This document shows, piece by piece, positions 11,976-24,079 of a stretch of 64,000 nucleotides of DNA (positions within the stretch are counted from its first letter, which is position 1; each line of letters opens with the position of its first letter). The stretch comes from Imbricaverruca yamaguchii (Eukaryota; Arthropoda; Thecostraca; Neoverrucidae), in NCBI GenBank assembly GCA_034440575.1, contig JAOTOL010001637.1:604501-668500 (forward strand), read 5' to 3'. Below the pieces are notes generated by a model. The model made no database searches and was not told the origin of the DNA. It saw only the letters and a list, made by a program, of their open reading frames with translations. Made by a program: the position numbers and the translations under genes.

Positions 11976-13555
11976 AGCCGGCATATGTTGTGTAGTTTTA
12001 GCTAACTGCTAATGCCTACCATTCAGTTTTCAACAATCTTGCCAACGCTCTGTTTTATAAACGCACGGTGATGATATATGAAATGTGAGGGGCCGTCACA
12101 ATGAATAACATATTGTTTTTAATGTAGCTAGTTTTCACAAACATTATTGATGTTTTATGAAGCGGTATATACGGTTCATATAATGAAAATTGACTCATTT
12201 TGAAATATCTGAAATGTATGTATCTTTTGCGCTGCAAATATAAATTTTATATGGTTTCATTGCTAAGCTTCTCCGACGATCGCCATACTTGCAGCAGAAA
12301 TGAAGTTACGCCAGGAGCGTTACACGGTGACTCTTCATCCCAATGGCGTGTCTTGCAGCACGACTAATCTTGTTGAATAGCCACTAGCAAAAAAAACACT
12401 CCAATAATGGAGTGCATTGAATCTTTCCTTAGGGTAAGTATGGACTAAAACTGCTCCAATACTTAAACACAGCAATTTATCTTCGCTAGTCTGCCACACT
12501 TGCCCCAAGACTCAATGCACTGTGTCAAAGCGCATTAATACGCTTTTTGTCTTGATGACATTTCTGTACTGCTGCCGAAAGTGGACGCGGTAATGATTAT
12601 TTCCCCACGGGCTGCCAAGGAAGCACGGCTACGGTCGGTGTGCAAAGTTCCGGCCGCATCGGTTCAATTAATGCTCCATTCTGGGATACAACAAGGGAAC
12701 CCCATGGCCCCAGTCTTCCCCTCGTTCCTCCAGCATCCCTAATGACGCCGTATAATGGCACGAACTGGAACACTTTTAACCTCTGACTCCATATCAACAC
12801 TGACTCGCATGGTCAGAAGTATTGACTCATGCAAAACCTGTGCAATCACGGAAGCTTCCCAGGCGGTTCAAATGTGACAACACAATATGGATGATATAAT
12901 GACGGTTCAAGGTACGTGACGGGGTTCAAGGCTCACATTGGAACGAGAAGTCGAGAATCCAATGAAGATTTTAGCCGTAGATATGTTGGATAATGAGCGC
13001 ATTGACAATCCTCTGAAAATCACTCGCCATGGAGGGGGGTGGTGGCAAAATCAAGGATGCCGTAGATCTAAAGCGCAATGAAAGCTAACAATATGAAATT
13101 TCCAACATGATTGGAGGTCATGTGGGACTTCCCTGTGTGATAATGTGCTGACAGTAGGTTAATTCTTTCTGGGAAAATGTTGCCAAAATAATTAGAATGT
13201 ATCATTTTGCATTTTTGCGTCGTTTGGCTAACTGATGTGTACTTTTCACAGTAACTATGGTAAGGCTAAGCATAAGCAAAACAGTTGACATAGTAGACAA
13301 CAAATGAAATCAGAAGGTACTTGATCTCAGGTTTTCCTCACCATCGATTTTCACCCATCACTTCGTCGGGTCCATTAAATATTATACGTCAATAGTTCTC
13401 AAAATTGTCATCAGTTTCTTTGACTCCTTGACACGCCTGATCCCTTCCTGAGGGTCGACAGAGAATCACATCCGTCAGTTCCTATAGTGAGACATAGGGG
13501 CCGGCACAGGAGATGTATGTGGGTTGTGATTTATTCAGAAGGCGTGTCAACTTCG
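11976..13555. other. No gene recognised
   Basis: AT-rich unique sequence with short frames only. A small perfect hairpin, CACTCCA-ATAA-TGGAGTG, lies near 12400-12417. No RNA gene is visible. Confidence 0.5.
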
Positions 13556-13559
13556 TTGG

Positions 13560-13960
13560 CCATGAGCAGACTGAGTGCGGCAGAGCTTCAGTGGGGTTAC
13601 AGCGGGCAGTGTTTGCCGGCGCGGTGAGTGGGTGTGGGTGCGCCCACGCCCAGCCAGGGAGGTGCCCGGCGCAGAGCCGGCTGCCGCTGTCGGCGCTCAG
13701 TTGTGTCTGCGACGCCGGACTGGAAGGGCTGGGCGGCCACGCTGCCACTCGAGGAGGCCCCGCGCCGGTGACCCTGGTGAGCGGCGCGAGGTGACCGCGG
13801 CCTGGCGCAGATGTGCACACCCCGCCGTGTGTGATGTACACGTACAGCGGTAGTCTGACCCACTGACCGAGCGTCAACACCACACCGTGAGTTACGGCTG
13901 CCACCGCCGGGGTGTCACCAGCCTCCCGAGGCCCGTCCTCTGACCGATCCCACACCGGGG
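13560..13960. other. CpG-dense, GC-rich block
   Basis: This is far richer in G+C and CpG than the AT-rich flanks. Frames of 88-157 codons are open on both strands at once, as expected for GC-rich DNA, and none has a recognised domain. It could be a CpG island over an unannotated exon or promoter, or a GC-rich repeat. The sequence alone does not decide. Confidence 0.4.
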
Positions 13961-14084
13961 CGACATTTGCCAGCGTCAGTGTTGGTTGTCCTGAGTACGC
14001 GGAGTTTCAGCAGCGGTGTAGTGAGCTCATCACTGTTGAATTTGGTGATGATTTATTGTCGGTATGGGGTTTGCGCGTCGCGTG

Positions 14085-14233
14085 ACCTCTGTACTCGGTA
14101 TGGTGTCGGCACGTGGCTTGTCCGTGAGAACAGCGCTAGTCTCGGTATGGTGTCGCCACGTGGCTTGCCCGTGAGAGCAGCGCTAGTCTCGGTATGGTGT
14201 GGGCACGTGACTTGCCCGTGAGAACAGCGCTAC
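14085..14233 (+). repeat. 47-bp tandem repeat, about 3 units
   Basis: CTCGGTATGG recurs at 14094, 14141 and 14188, exactly 47 bp apart. It is followed each time by TGTCGGCACGTGGCTTG-like sequence and GAGAACAGCGCTA. Each unit includes a CACGTG or CCACGTGG core. Confidence 0.9.
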
Positions 14234-14239
14234 TTACGC

Positions 14240-16990
14240 GTTTCTTGACTAGCCCAGACAACTTCACTGGTCAACCTAGCCACGCATGATGGGACATTTC
14301 ACGAACGAAGTCGCGTTCACTGTGGGTAATGCACATGTGTGCAATACATTCATCATTTGCCAATTTACCCTTCCATAGCTTCTATTGTCGGAGCTGGAGA
14401 ATAACTTCACGTCCATATCACACGTGCATGTTCAACAATGGAATATGATTCACCATTGCAGAAAGCAATTAGCAGTCAAACAGAACCACCACATGCGATT
14501 TGGTGCTAAGCCGGCCAACAAGTCTAGCGCATCAATGACGTCACCAATACGTGTCGTCGTTGTCGTTAATGTTCTAAATCGAGAGAAGTCATGCCATCCC
14601 AAACTACTTGGTGAACGCAATTATAGGTTAATGGCACAGCTGTGGGTGAGGTTAATGGACTGATACAACCAGTTCAGTTTTTATCGTTCGTAGAATAGGA
14701 AGCCTGTTGAAAGTCCATGTTTCCGGGAACGGAGGATGGTGTCGAAAATGGCCCGATATCCATCTATTCCCGGACATGTTAGCTGCACAGATTACGATAC
14801 TGAAAATGAACAATACATTGCCCTGAGTCGAACTAAATACATGAATTTAGGTCGACGTTCCCCACAGCTCAAATAGCAAACATGCAGGGATGTAATGACT
14901 GATTTCGAATAATAATGGTTATCTGTTATGACTAGGACAAATAAATGTTATATAATGAGCATAATGTAGAAATTACAATACCTTAATTTGACATTATAAA
15001 ATAGAAATGGCTAGAATTTGGTGATAAATTATGCTTCACGACGTGACGTATGATGTAATGAAGCAATTCGAACATGCAGCTACACTACATCACCAGACAT
15101 TGCACATCTCAGGCATATCATGGTGGGATGCATTGCCCTTCACCCGTGTGGGGGTCGATGCAATTCCTCTAGGACTCATTCGGAACGAAAAATCGGCATA
15201 TTAGCGAATCCTACCAGGACTGGCTGATGCTGATCCATCGCTTGTTTTACGGTATCAGAAATATGCAAATGTCATTGCTTATTGTTGATCGTCACCTATA
15301 TGTCACGCCACTGACATGATATCAGAAGGCGGTTTCACGGGTGCACTAGCGGGAAGTAATCGTCATGACATCCCAATGGCGGGTCAGGCCATAATAATTA
15401 CGTTGATCTGAAAACTTTAAACCGGATATTATGCCAATTTATTATAGCTTGTATATGTACAAAACCTGAAAATGTGCACCTACGTCTGGGCCTGGGACGT
15501 CATCTAATCGGAAATCTGGAAGTCAGACCAAGCGAGTCTGAATTCGGAAGTAAACTCGATGACAACTTTTTGCCGAATTCAGCGGTCTTCAAATGCCAAA
15601 CTTTCCGAGCACTCGACCACTAATCAACATCGCCAGCCAGCTTCAACTGGGGTAGATGATTGGCTCGTTATGATAGCTATGATGAATAGCTATCATATCC
15701 ACGTTAAAAAAATTACGTCGTCATCTGTGCTCTGATTGCATCATTCACGGCTGAAATGTCAGGCAAGCCAATGAAAAAGTTTGTCTCGCATGCGCATATT
15801 TTAGGCGTGTTGCGGTCTTTGGTGTGCTGTGAACAATTTATTTTTTGTTCTTCCTTGTGAGTATCATGTTCAAAGACAAGGATCAATCCCCTCCCCCAAT
15901 AGGGGTTATTCGGGGAGGAGTACAGCGTCATTTGAAAACTGAGCCTCGTATGGTGCGATACAGTAAACGCTATTACAACTGTAAACAACCCGCTTGCAAG
16001 GTACAGATAATTGAATATTCTCGGGAGTGTCTAGATGAAATCGTAGCATCTGGAAATGATGCATTTATATGCATATGTATTCATAATACCGGTACTTTAC
16101 AGTCACAAAAGTAAAACGTAAAAGGAAAAACATTCATCCGCAGGATACATACTGTCACTTCCTCCCCAATATTGTACATTTGGTGATAATACAACGACAA
16201 ATTTATGTTCTATCCGATAACTCATAACTCCTGGCTATGTTGCCAAATACGGTCAGATTGGCTAGTTGTTTTTGTGAATCGAAAGTTTTTTCTTCCAATA
16301 GCGCCGCAATTTATATATGTTGTCTGAGCTTTATATTGAGTTTATTACTTTATAGTTAAAAAGTCTGGAACATCTCATATCTACGAATAAAGTACATATA
16401 TTTCAATGATATGCCCCTCATACTAGACGAGGTCATCGCCATTGCATCCTGATGCTTACTGGCCTTCGTGAAATGGGCCAGTGACCATCCGCATTTTGTT
16501 GCTCGAAAAAACTCGAGAACTATCGGTACTTTATTTCTTCCCTTAAACGGCCAGTTACTCCTATAACTTGATAATCGGCAACTCAACTACATTGCTTGCA
16601 TAGGTCATTGACCTTCCAAAGGTTTGTCTCGGTAATTGACTGGCCATAACCTCGAACGACTATGCTTGGCCTATGCAGCATTCAGGAGTTGATTTGGACA
16701 CTTATTTTAAAGTCTATTTTATCCCCAGGTGCATGAAAATAGTCTTTTAGCATAGAACTAGGAAATACACAAATATAGGTCAACATCTCAACCTCATCTA
16801 ACCTACGAGCGTAAACAGAACAAATTGCCCATCGTTGATATTCTACGATACCGAGAAATGCTACGCTGAACGTTTCAAATGCATTCGTTACTGTGTTTGC
16901 ATGGGCGTGAGTCCGTTTGTTTATTGGCTGGTTCACGACGCACTTTCTGCACATTCACGGCTAATGGCGCCACCCACACTATTTCGCCGG
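14240..16990. other. No gene recognised; one perfect hairpin
   Basis: AT-rich unique sequence. The only clear structure is the 12-bp stem at 15669-15697, listed separately. Confidence 0.5.
15669..15697. repeat. Perfect 12-bp inverted repeat, 5-nt loop
   Basis: TATGATAGCTAT and ATAGCTATCATA flank GATGA. It could form a short cruciform or RNA hairpin. No T-tract or gene end is nearby. Confidence 0.85.
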
Positions 16991-17009
16991 TGGGCCGCGG
17001 GATTGGGAA

Positions 17010-17094
17010 ATGTCCTGAGCGGCGCTAGTGTCGAACCCGGGCCTTTGGTACCCATAGCCTGACACCTTAGCCACTCGGCCATCCCCACCCCAAG
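17010..17094 (-). pseudogene. tRNA-Ser/Leu-like pseudogene or SINE head
   Basis: On the minus strand, TGGCCGAGTGGCTAAGG (about 17084-17068) is an excellent internal promoter A box of the Ser/Leu tRNA type. About 30 bases later CCCGGGTTCGACACT (about 17040-17026) is a good B box with two mismatches in its end. The anticodon stem between them does not pair, and no acceptor stem closes. It is therefore not a working tRNA; it is a pseudogene or the 5' part of a tRNA-derived SINE. I cannot see the SINE body or tail. Confidence 0.6.
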
Positions 17095-17099
17095 CGTCA

Positions 17100-20000
17100 G
17101 TCTTGTCCATTTTGATGAAAAATCCACTTCTAAGCTGACCTGGTAGGTAAGCCCAAATATCAAAAATCGAACATTAATCTCCAGACTTTCGCCAGATACA
17201 ACACGCTATTTTGATGTCACTAGTATTTTCCATGTGAAAATGCTTTGGTTCGCGAATTGCAACGCCCTCCCCTCAATTCCCTGCACTGAATGTGGTGATC
17301 AAATGCGCGTATGGGTGGGGAGTTAAAATGAACTAAAAGGAGATGTCTTTTTTCAAGGTTATATGAAAAAAATATATGGATGTATCATGAACTAAGGAAA
17401 AAAACAAACATTCTCATCGCCATTTGTGAATGAAGCTGATAATACTCAGCAGAACATTGGCTGCAAGTGTTGTGATCCTCCAATCATTATATTAGTTGAT
17501 AATTTTGGGTAGTGTTGTATCAACTGTTGGTAGTGTTGTAGCAACTATTGGTAGTACTTCCATAATTGTTGTCTGTGCTCGAGCACTGCCAAAGGTATAC
17601 AACACGATGTTATGGCATGCTGTCCACCCGGCAGCAATATTTCGATTTTGTTTTACTGTAATATTACCGAGATCATATGTTGGTATCCGTTTCATAAGCA
17701 AATGAAAACAACTCGTTCACCATCATCATTTTTTTAATGACACCAGTGTTTGCGTTGCTGCTCACCATTGCTTAACACTAGACCCATGCAACGACTTCAG
17801 CAATAACAGTTCTTGAAGTATAAATTCAGTCCAAATGTTTTCTGGGTGGCTTTATAGAATGGACAAAGGATCCCATCAAGGACAGCTTTGTGCGTGAGTC
17901 AAACCCCACCTACCAAACCGGGGAATTCCAGCTCGACGGCAATCACTTTACCGAAATGCTAACGTGCCGCCAGTGCGCAGACACATCGCAGCTTCGGGAC
18001 CAAAACTGTCGACGCCATGAACCGCTTCGCAGTACCTACCGTGAGTAGCGTGACCAGGGCCGACAACGGTATAAAACCATCGGCGACTACAGCATGGAAC
18101 TTAATTATATTAATTGACTGTGCAAATATCTCCTAAACCACTCAAGAACCATAATGTGCAAACATATTCACGGCAGCTTGGGACACATGTGTTTGCCATA
18201 TATGGCCCATCTCACCTATATTCACACATGGCTCTATCATCCAATAATCTTTCAATAATACTATCATGTGTTAGTTGGGAGATTATATCATAAGTGGCAC
18301 ATATCAACTGCTCGGCACAGATTCGTATCGGTATTCCTATAACGCATATTTGAAGAGCAGTCCCGGTCACTGGCCGATTTAAAGGAAAGGAGGCTTCGTC
18401 CTCCTCCCAAAACTTTGGTAGCCAGTCGGATATTTGCCATTATTTTCTTGCTTTCTTTTTGCCGTACAGGAACGATATAGCATTTAATCCCTAGAAGCAT
18501 AATCCGTCAAGACCTGATGACTTTTCAGCTCAAATTATGTCGATGTGTCAGTTTTGTCATCAAACATTCTTTCATTCATCACGCATCTTCTGAATCCGCC
18601 CTTGGCCGTAGCTGCGCCAGTGGGGCGCTGTCTATAGAAAACATTACACGGTTAGGCAATGGCAGAAGATAGACAAGCTACGGCTGGGGGCAATATAGCC
18701 AAGGCAGCTGATGCGCCCAAAAATCCCGACTATACGCACACACGAACACATCAATTATGGTGGCGGTTAACCGTCGCGTTATTAATTCGCAAATTGTAAG
18801 CCAAAGTTAGACAGAGCTGAGTAATAATTAAATAGCTCACTATGGTGAAACACCAGAAGTCACGACCTAACCCCGACATTATCATCTCTCTGGTGACGAT
18901 GATGCGTCGGTGAAGTTGCCATCGCAGTCACTCCGCCAATGTTTCAGTGGTGTCGTGATGTCATCGCAGTCACGCGCTGCTCCTGAAGTGACGGTGGTGG
19001 TGGCGGGTGCGGGGGGACATGGGGTGGCAGTATAGCCATCACGTCGTCTGTGAGAAGCAAGCGACGTGTTGGAATAGCGCGGTGATGGGCAGTCAGCGTG
19101 AGTACATCCAATCTCGGAACGAGTGCCGCTCCCAGGAGCTGGCCATCGGACGATTGTTTTGTGATGGGAGGAGTCCAGTGGCGTCTCCGCTGCCGAGTGG
19201 GACCTCTGACGTCCACGTCACATCCTACGAGCAGGTGAATCAGAAGAGGTGAAAAGGTGTCCAGCCTGTCACCTACAGAATATCGAACACCACCAGGCAC
19301 ATGTTGATGGGCTCACAGCAAGACCCTAACGCATGTGTGCGAGCGAGGAATATCGACGATAATGCTAAAATGGAACAAAGAAGAATGCTTTACTCTATAT
19401 ATGATCTTCAATTTGTTCAATTGTATATGATTTTCAATTATTAAAGAATATGTCAAAATACAACACACCATATAAGCTAATCTTGCTTTTATTGGGTGTA
19501 TCATAAATATAATAGTGATGTTGTGGCTTAATGTGCTCACAATATGCTATACACAAATGTTGCTTAGCAAAACAAAAAAACAGGTTAGGCTCGCTTTTAT
19601 TGTGAAAATGTGCTCGTTTTATTTAAGAAAATAATAGGCTGTTTTTATCTGAAAAAAGGTAAGGCCACGTTAGGTTTCTTACCATTTTTGTTTGATTGAA
19701 CACACAAATTGTGTCTATATTGAAGACACAATTTAAAATGAGGTAGCAGGTATGCTAGCTATTAAAATTCGTATTATATTATTTTGCTTTCCAACTAAAA
19801 ATATGCATTTCTGATGGGAATCGGTGGTCGCATCACCTTAATCATGCTCACAAACATGGTATTCAAACATGCTGTTCTCCAAATCCAATGACTCATTGAA
19901 AATGAAATTTACCAATCTTTTCTTTTTCTTTTTTTCTTGTACTGGATTTTCTTGTACTGCAGCACCAGTACCCAGAGCAGAGTGTCACAGGCCATATTTT

Positions 20001-20410
20001 GCATTAGTCTCAGGTAATTTACGACACTTTTTATCGGTACAACAAGTCCTGCTTATGGTGCAACATAGGCCCTGACTAAAATAAATCAATTCATTGGAAG
20101 TGACAAGATGAAATTACTAAAATAGCAAAGGCTCATATTGGAAGAACCAAAACATTTTTATTGATAAGGATTCCAGAAGTCTGCAGTGTGGCAAAATTGC
20201 CGAAATGATGTTAGACTGAAAAATATTGTGCATAAAATATTGCAGCAAACAGCTATATATGGTTGGGTAAATGACAACCTACCCCTCCAGAGAAGAAAAT
20301 CGGCACCATAAATTACACAAGGTGCCATAATATTCTTTCTTGCACATGAACAAAACACCCTAAAGATTGTCATATTGTGCAGACATGATGTTGGTTAGTA
20401 GAATTACATT
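17100..20410. other. No gene recognised; AT-rich
   Basis: Short frames only. Near 17496-17560 a TTGGTAGTGTTGTA-like phrase repeats two to three times. The 19300-20400 part is strongly AT-rich. A diverged copy of the 21.4-kb repeat lies at 19188-19255. Confidence 0.5.
19188..19255 (+). repeat. Diverged outlying copy of the 21.4-kb repeat
   Basis: CCGAGTGGGACCTCTGACG, followed by CACGTCACATCCTACGAGCA and GGTGAATCAGAAGA, aligns with the repeated block at 21397-21460 (CCGAGCGGAACTTCTGATG, CTCGTCACACCCGGAGAGC, GAGTGAATGGATCACAG). It is about 2.2 kb away from the tandem pair. Confidence 0.6.
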
Positions 20411-20415
20411 CAGTC

Positions 20416-20658
20416 TTACCTGCACTTCCTGCAGCAATGTGCCATCATTGTCACCGGCATCCTCCTCCAAAGGTAGTGCTTTTTCAGCTGGATAGGTAAA
20501 CCGGCATGCTTTGCCTTCATATGCTTTTTCAGTGATCTTGACCGGCCATTCAATTTGCAGTCAGGATAGCCGCAACGCGCCTTGTCTCGTGATGGTGGTA
20601 GCATATTAGCACTCACGCCTTGGGCATGTATTGCACTAAGGCTGCTTCCAATTGTCAC
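20416..20658 (-). CDS. Possible C2H2 zinc-finger exon or remnant
   Basis: The minus-strand frame has one classical C2H2 pattern: C-x4-C-x11-H-x4-H in ARCGYPDC ... SLKKHMKAKH, with the usual leucine three residues before the first histidine. Such fingers bind DNA or RNA in the nucleus. On the minus strand GTGCAG-GTAAGACT lies at about 20424-20411, a good splice-donor match that would end an exon there. A TAG near 20632 is a possible acceptor. A second minus-strand frame over the same 3' half is acidic (ALPLEEDAGDNDG), so the true reading frame is unsure. A single finger could equally come from a transposon-borne protein. No partner exon was identified. Confidence 0.3.
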   Translation of the reverse strand: MTIGSSLSAIHAQGVSANMLPPSRDKARCGYPDCKLNGRSRSLKKHMKAKHAGLPIQLKKHYLWRRMPVTMMAHCCRKCR

Positions 20659-20685
20659 TTAAGTTAGGTATGACCAGGGTTGGAT

Positions 20686-20991
20686 TTATGTCTTAGCATT
20701 CTGGAAATGGAAGGAACAATTAGGTGGCATTACAGGTTCGAATGGAGCAGAGGATATTGAGAACCTTTCTTTTGATCTAAATCCTGGATTACAAAAGGAA
20801 AACTGTGTAGCATTCCATGTAGGAGAATGATGTGATTTCATTCTGTCATCAGAATCTCTTTTTGTACTGTACACGGTCATGTTCTGTGTTTCCATGTTCC
20901 TATGATCATAACCGAACTCGTTTCCCGTGATGTGAGCCGTGCCACGCGCCACAAACTGCGCCGGAAAACGGAACTGTTGCGTCTTGTTCAA
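20686..20991 (-). other. 101-codon open frame upstream of the zinc-finger frame
   Basis: It lies just upstream on the same strand. Its composition is protein-like (repeated FSF, FPAQFVARGTAHITGN), but it has no domain or motif I recognise, no signal peptide and no membrane segment. It could be an exon of the same transcript or chance. Confidence 0.15.
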
Positions 20992-21384
20992 TCGCTGGAC
21001 GGGGACGTGACAGTGCTTCGTAAGTGACAGGCCTTACAACGGCAATGGTAAAGTCTTTTGACTTTACCTCGAGTCGTAGCGTTTTTTTTCTTCTTCAGTT
21101 CCCCTCCACCATAGTTACTAAATTGCTTCGGGACGCTTCTGATACATGTACTGAAACGAGATGAGCACTTGTATGTCTGGATGGTTAGGAAAAACAAATG
21201 AACTGGATATGTTAAGAAGCGAAACGGCCCGATGATAAATACAATCCATACTCAATGGTAACATGGTACCGTAAGTTGTCACCATAATTGGATATGTTTT
21301 TTTCTTCTTCTGAGACATCTGTCACCCACGCTTGTGGCAGATTAGCAGGTTTTTCTCACCTCTTGGTGAATGAATCACAGGAGC

Positions 21385-21535
21385 GCGTGCTGCAGCCGTG
21401 GCCGAGCGGAACTTCTGATGACCTCGTCACACCCGGAGAGCGAGTGAATGGATCACAGCAGCGTGTGGCGCAGCCGCGACCGAGTGGGACTTCTGATGAC
21501 CTCGTCACACCCGGAGAGCACAACAGCGTGTGGCA
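21385..21535 (+). repeat. Tandem duplication of about 87 bp
   Basis: CAGCCGTGGCCGAGCGGAAC (about 21392) and CAGCCGCGACCGAGTGGGAC (about 21471) each start a copy with CTTCTGATGACCTCGTCACA and CCCGGAGAGC. A third partial copy begins at about 21519 (CAACAGCGTGTGGCACAGCCG). The GGCCGAGCGG phrase resembles a tRNA A box by chance; there is no B box. Confidence 0.8.
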
Positions 21536-21639
21536 CAGCCGCCGCGGAGCACGCGCTAATAGCCCATTATCGGACCGTATGCCTGTGGCAGCCGTCGCTC
21601 GCTAGTGTCCCAATCACCACCCCGGCCGACTAACTAGCT

Positions 21640-23400
21640 ATTGGGGAGAGGCGAGTAGGTGGTACTGCCCAGCGCCGGCGAGTGAGACCAGAGCCCGCAG
21701 TGACGTACATTGGGTGACGCAGGTGTCAGAGCTGATGCAGTGCATCACTGGGTGGCTGTGGCCGGCGTGCCTCTGGGTCAATATGATCTGGGACAAACCA
21801 GATCACTTCGGCCGGTTTATACTCACATATGTGTATGCTTAGTATTTCAATCGTGAGCATTGGTAAGGCTTAGCGAATGCCGACTGCACTAAAGCCTGTG
21901 TGGCAGATCGACCATACTTTACGGAAATCAATTTATAATCTGCATGCGGCAATGCTCTTTTGTTTACTCCATCTGTGGGTGGGTGTTCGTCGGCCCTGTC
22001 CAGATCGCACTGCGGTATTATAACATGGAACTTACGACGTATGCTACCAGCAGTCCACTTCGGCAGAACTGTGACCTCTTGAAACCAGTCCAGAACGATC
22101 GTGTCATCAATCAAAGTGCTCTGCTGGCACGATTCACAACATCGAACGCATGAGAACGCATGAGAACTCGGACACATGAGAGCATGGGGGATGAGCTTTG
22201 TATTAATAATGATGCCACAGTCCCGTATTTCAGGAACGTGGTCTACTTCCATGTTATCTATGCACTATTTTTCCTGGATTGGAATGCGTTTCAGGGTAAG
22301 CCATTTACCTTTTCAGGATGTGCAGATAATCGTAATCTAGCAAAGTGGATGTGTAAACGATTAAGCTCTTGCTGCAAGGGCAGTCCATCGGCTGGATATA
22401 TAACGTAACGGCACATTTTCACACCGACGTACAGAAGGCAGCGCTGTTGCATTTCGAGCTGTAAACCGTGAGTGAAAAGCGAACATATAATACGAAGCAA
22501 TGAGGACGCTTTCGGAACACAAGAGATAACCCATTTCTATTGAAACATTTTTCCAATGGCAATGCCTCTCTGCCGCCTGCCGGACAGGCCGATTCAAAAC
22601 AGTTCCGCAAGTAGTGCAAGTTGCTTAGCTTGGGAGTTATTAGCTTATGACTGGCGCTCCGAAGGCAGTCGAGTACTGTGTAAATACACATATAACATCT
22701 GTCTGGTATCCGTGTGCTTGCCATGCTGAACGAAGGTAAATATCCAAATTGATTGTGCACAAGCCAACCATGCCGTTCTGTGGATTGCAGCAACAGTGAC
22801 GCGTCACGGACGATGGAGGCAGCGAAGCTGATCTGTGGGTTGATGACAATTATTTGTCTCCCTTGCTACGATGCGGATAATATTCAGTCCGTTCTGCCCC
22901 TTGGGGAAAAACACCAGTTTCCACCAATATGGTGTGCTCTTTATCAGAGGAGCGACTAACTCCAGGACACGAGCATACGAAGTCTGGTATTGTACGACCG
23001 GCGAATCTTGTCTACACTGATCTTTCAACCAGCTCAGACCTCCACTTCAGATGGCGGACGTGAGATGAGTTGTCTATACAATACATAGTTCAGTCGGAAC
23101 GCTTGCATGTTGAGGTTTGTAACCATAGCAACAAATTATGTTGCTTCGTATGAGCGTGCACCTGGAATAACTGAAGATTAGTTTATTGGCGGGATTACGG
23201 GAATGTAATTGGTTCTGGTGATATGCGCAATTTTGCTACGCAGTCTAAGGAAAACCAGCAGCGCTTTTGGTTGCCATTAGGATTATCTGCTAGCTTTCTC
23301 AGATATTCACAGTCATTTTCCCCGGTACTGGATTACAAACACTTGGCTTGTGAGCAAAGCAGGAGTCATTTTCCATATCGGATATGAACATAGCCGATAT
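21640..23400. other. No gene recognised
   Basis: Overlapping frames of 60-137 codons on both strands between 21839 and 23028 have no recognisable domains. No long repeat is visible. Confidence 0.45.
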
Positions 23401-23449
23401 GGGTGTTCCTTCAACGCTGTCCCTCATAGAACACCATGATGATATTCTT

Positions 23450-23645
23450 AAGTGCGTCTGACGTCAGAGAGATCACATCTAGGTTAGTGACTTGACCTCG
23501 AGATGACGGCTTTGTTTGCATTACAGAATATGACCTACATGGGTCTCCGTTTAATGCATTCTTCTCATAGACTAAGAAAGTCACACATGTAAGGGTGCCA
23601 GAGGTCACAAAGGTTACAAATAGGTCAGTGACCTGACCGACAATA
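23450..23645 (+). repeat. Direct-repeat relatives of the foldback arm
   Basis: Two short blocks match parts of the 24.1-24.3 kb arm. GTTAGTGACTTGACCTCGA, then TTTGCATTACAGAA, matches 24184-24226. GTGCCAGAGGTCACAAAGG, then AGGTCAGTGACCTGACC, matches 24155-24200. The core GGTCAGTGACCTGACC is a near-palindrome of AGGTCA half sites. Confidence 0.6.
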
Positions 23646-24079
23646 TTCTAAAAAGGATCATTCATGTCAGGCATGGACGCGACGTGCGCAGTGGTCTACA
23701 TCCGCAGACATATCATTACCTCTACTATCATGCTCCCTTTCGATCTAATGACAAAAAATGCTCTCTGACAAAAAAAAATGACAAAAAAAGTCTCTATGCT
23801 CTTCAAAAGACGCGATCCACGAAATCACGTTGTAGGTTTATCGATTACACCTACACATTTCGGAAACTGAGACAAAGAAAACCCAATCATAGTGCTGAGC
23901 CACAGTATACGGTATTAAAGAAATGCTGAAGAGGTGCGATTTTCCCAACTAATGGCCATTAGAGGGTGACACGGCATAACGCACACTTCGCCCACCCACC
24001 AATGCCATCAGATGCCTTTTCGCCGTGCTCGGTTGCCAACACAATATCCACTAACATCTGATACTCTGGTGGTTACGCG

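Noticed and set aside
8265..12790. Possible dispersed pair 8265-8640 and 12600-12790
   Set aside because: Scattered agreement (GGGCTRCCAAGG, AGGGAACCCC) is only about 65% by eye over short blocks and needs a real alignment.
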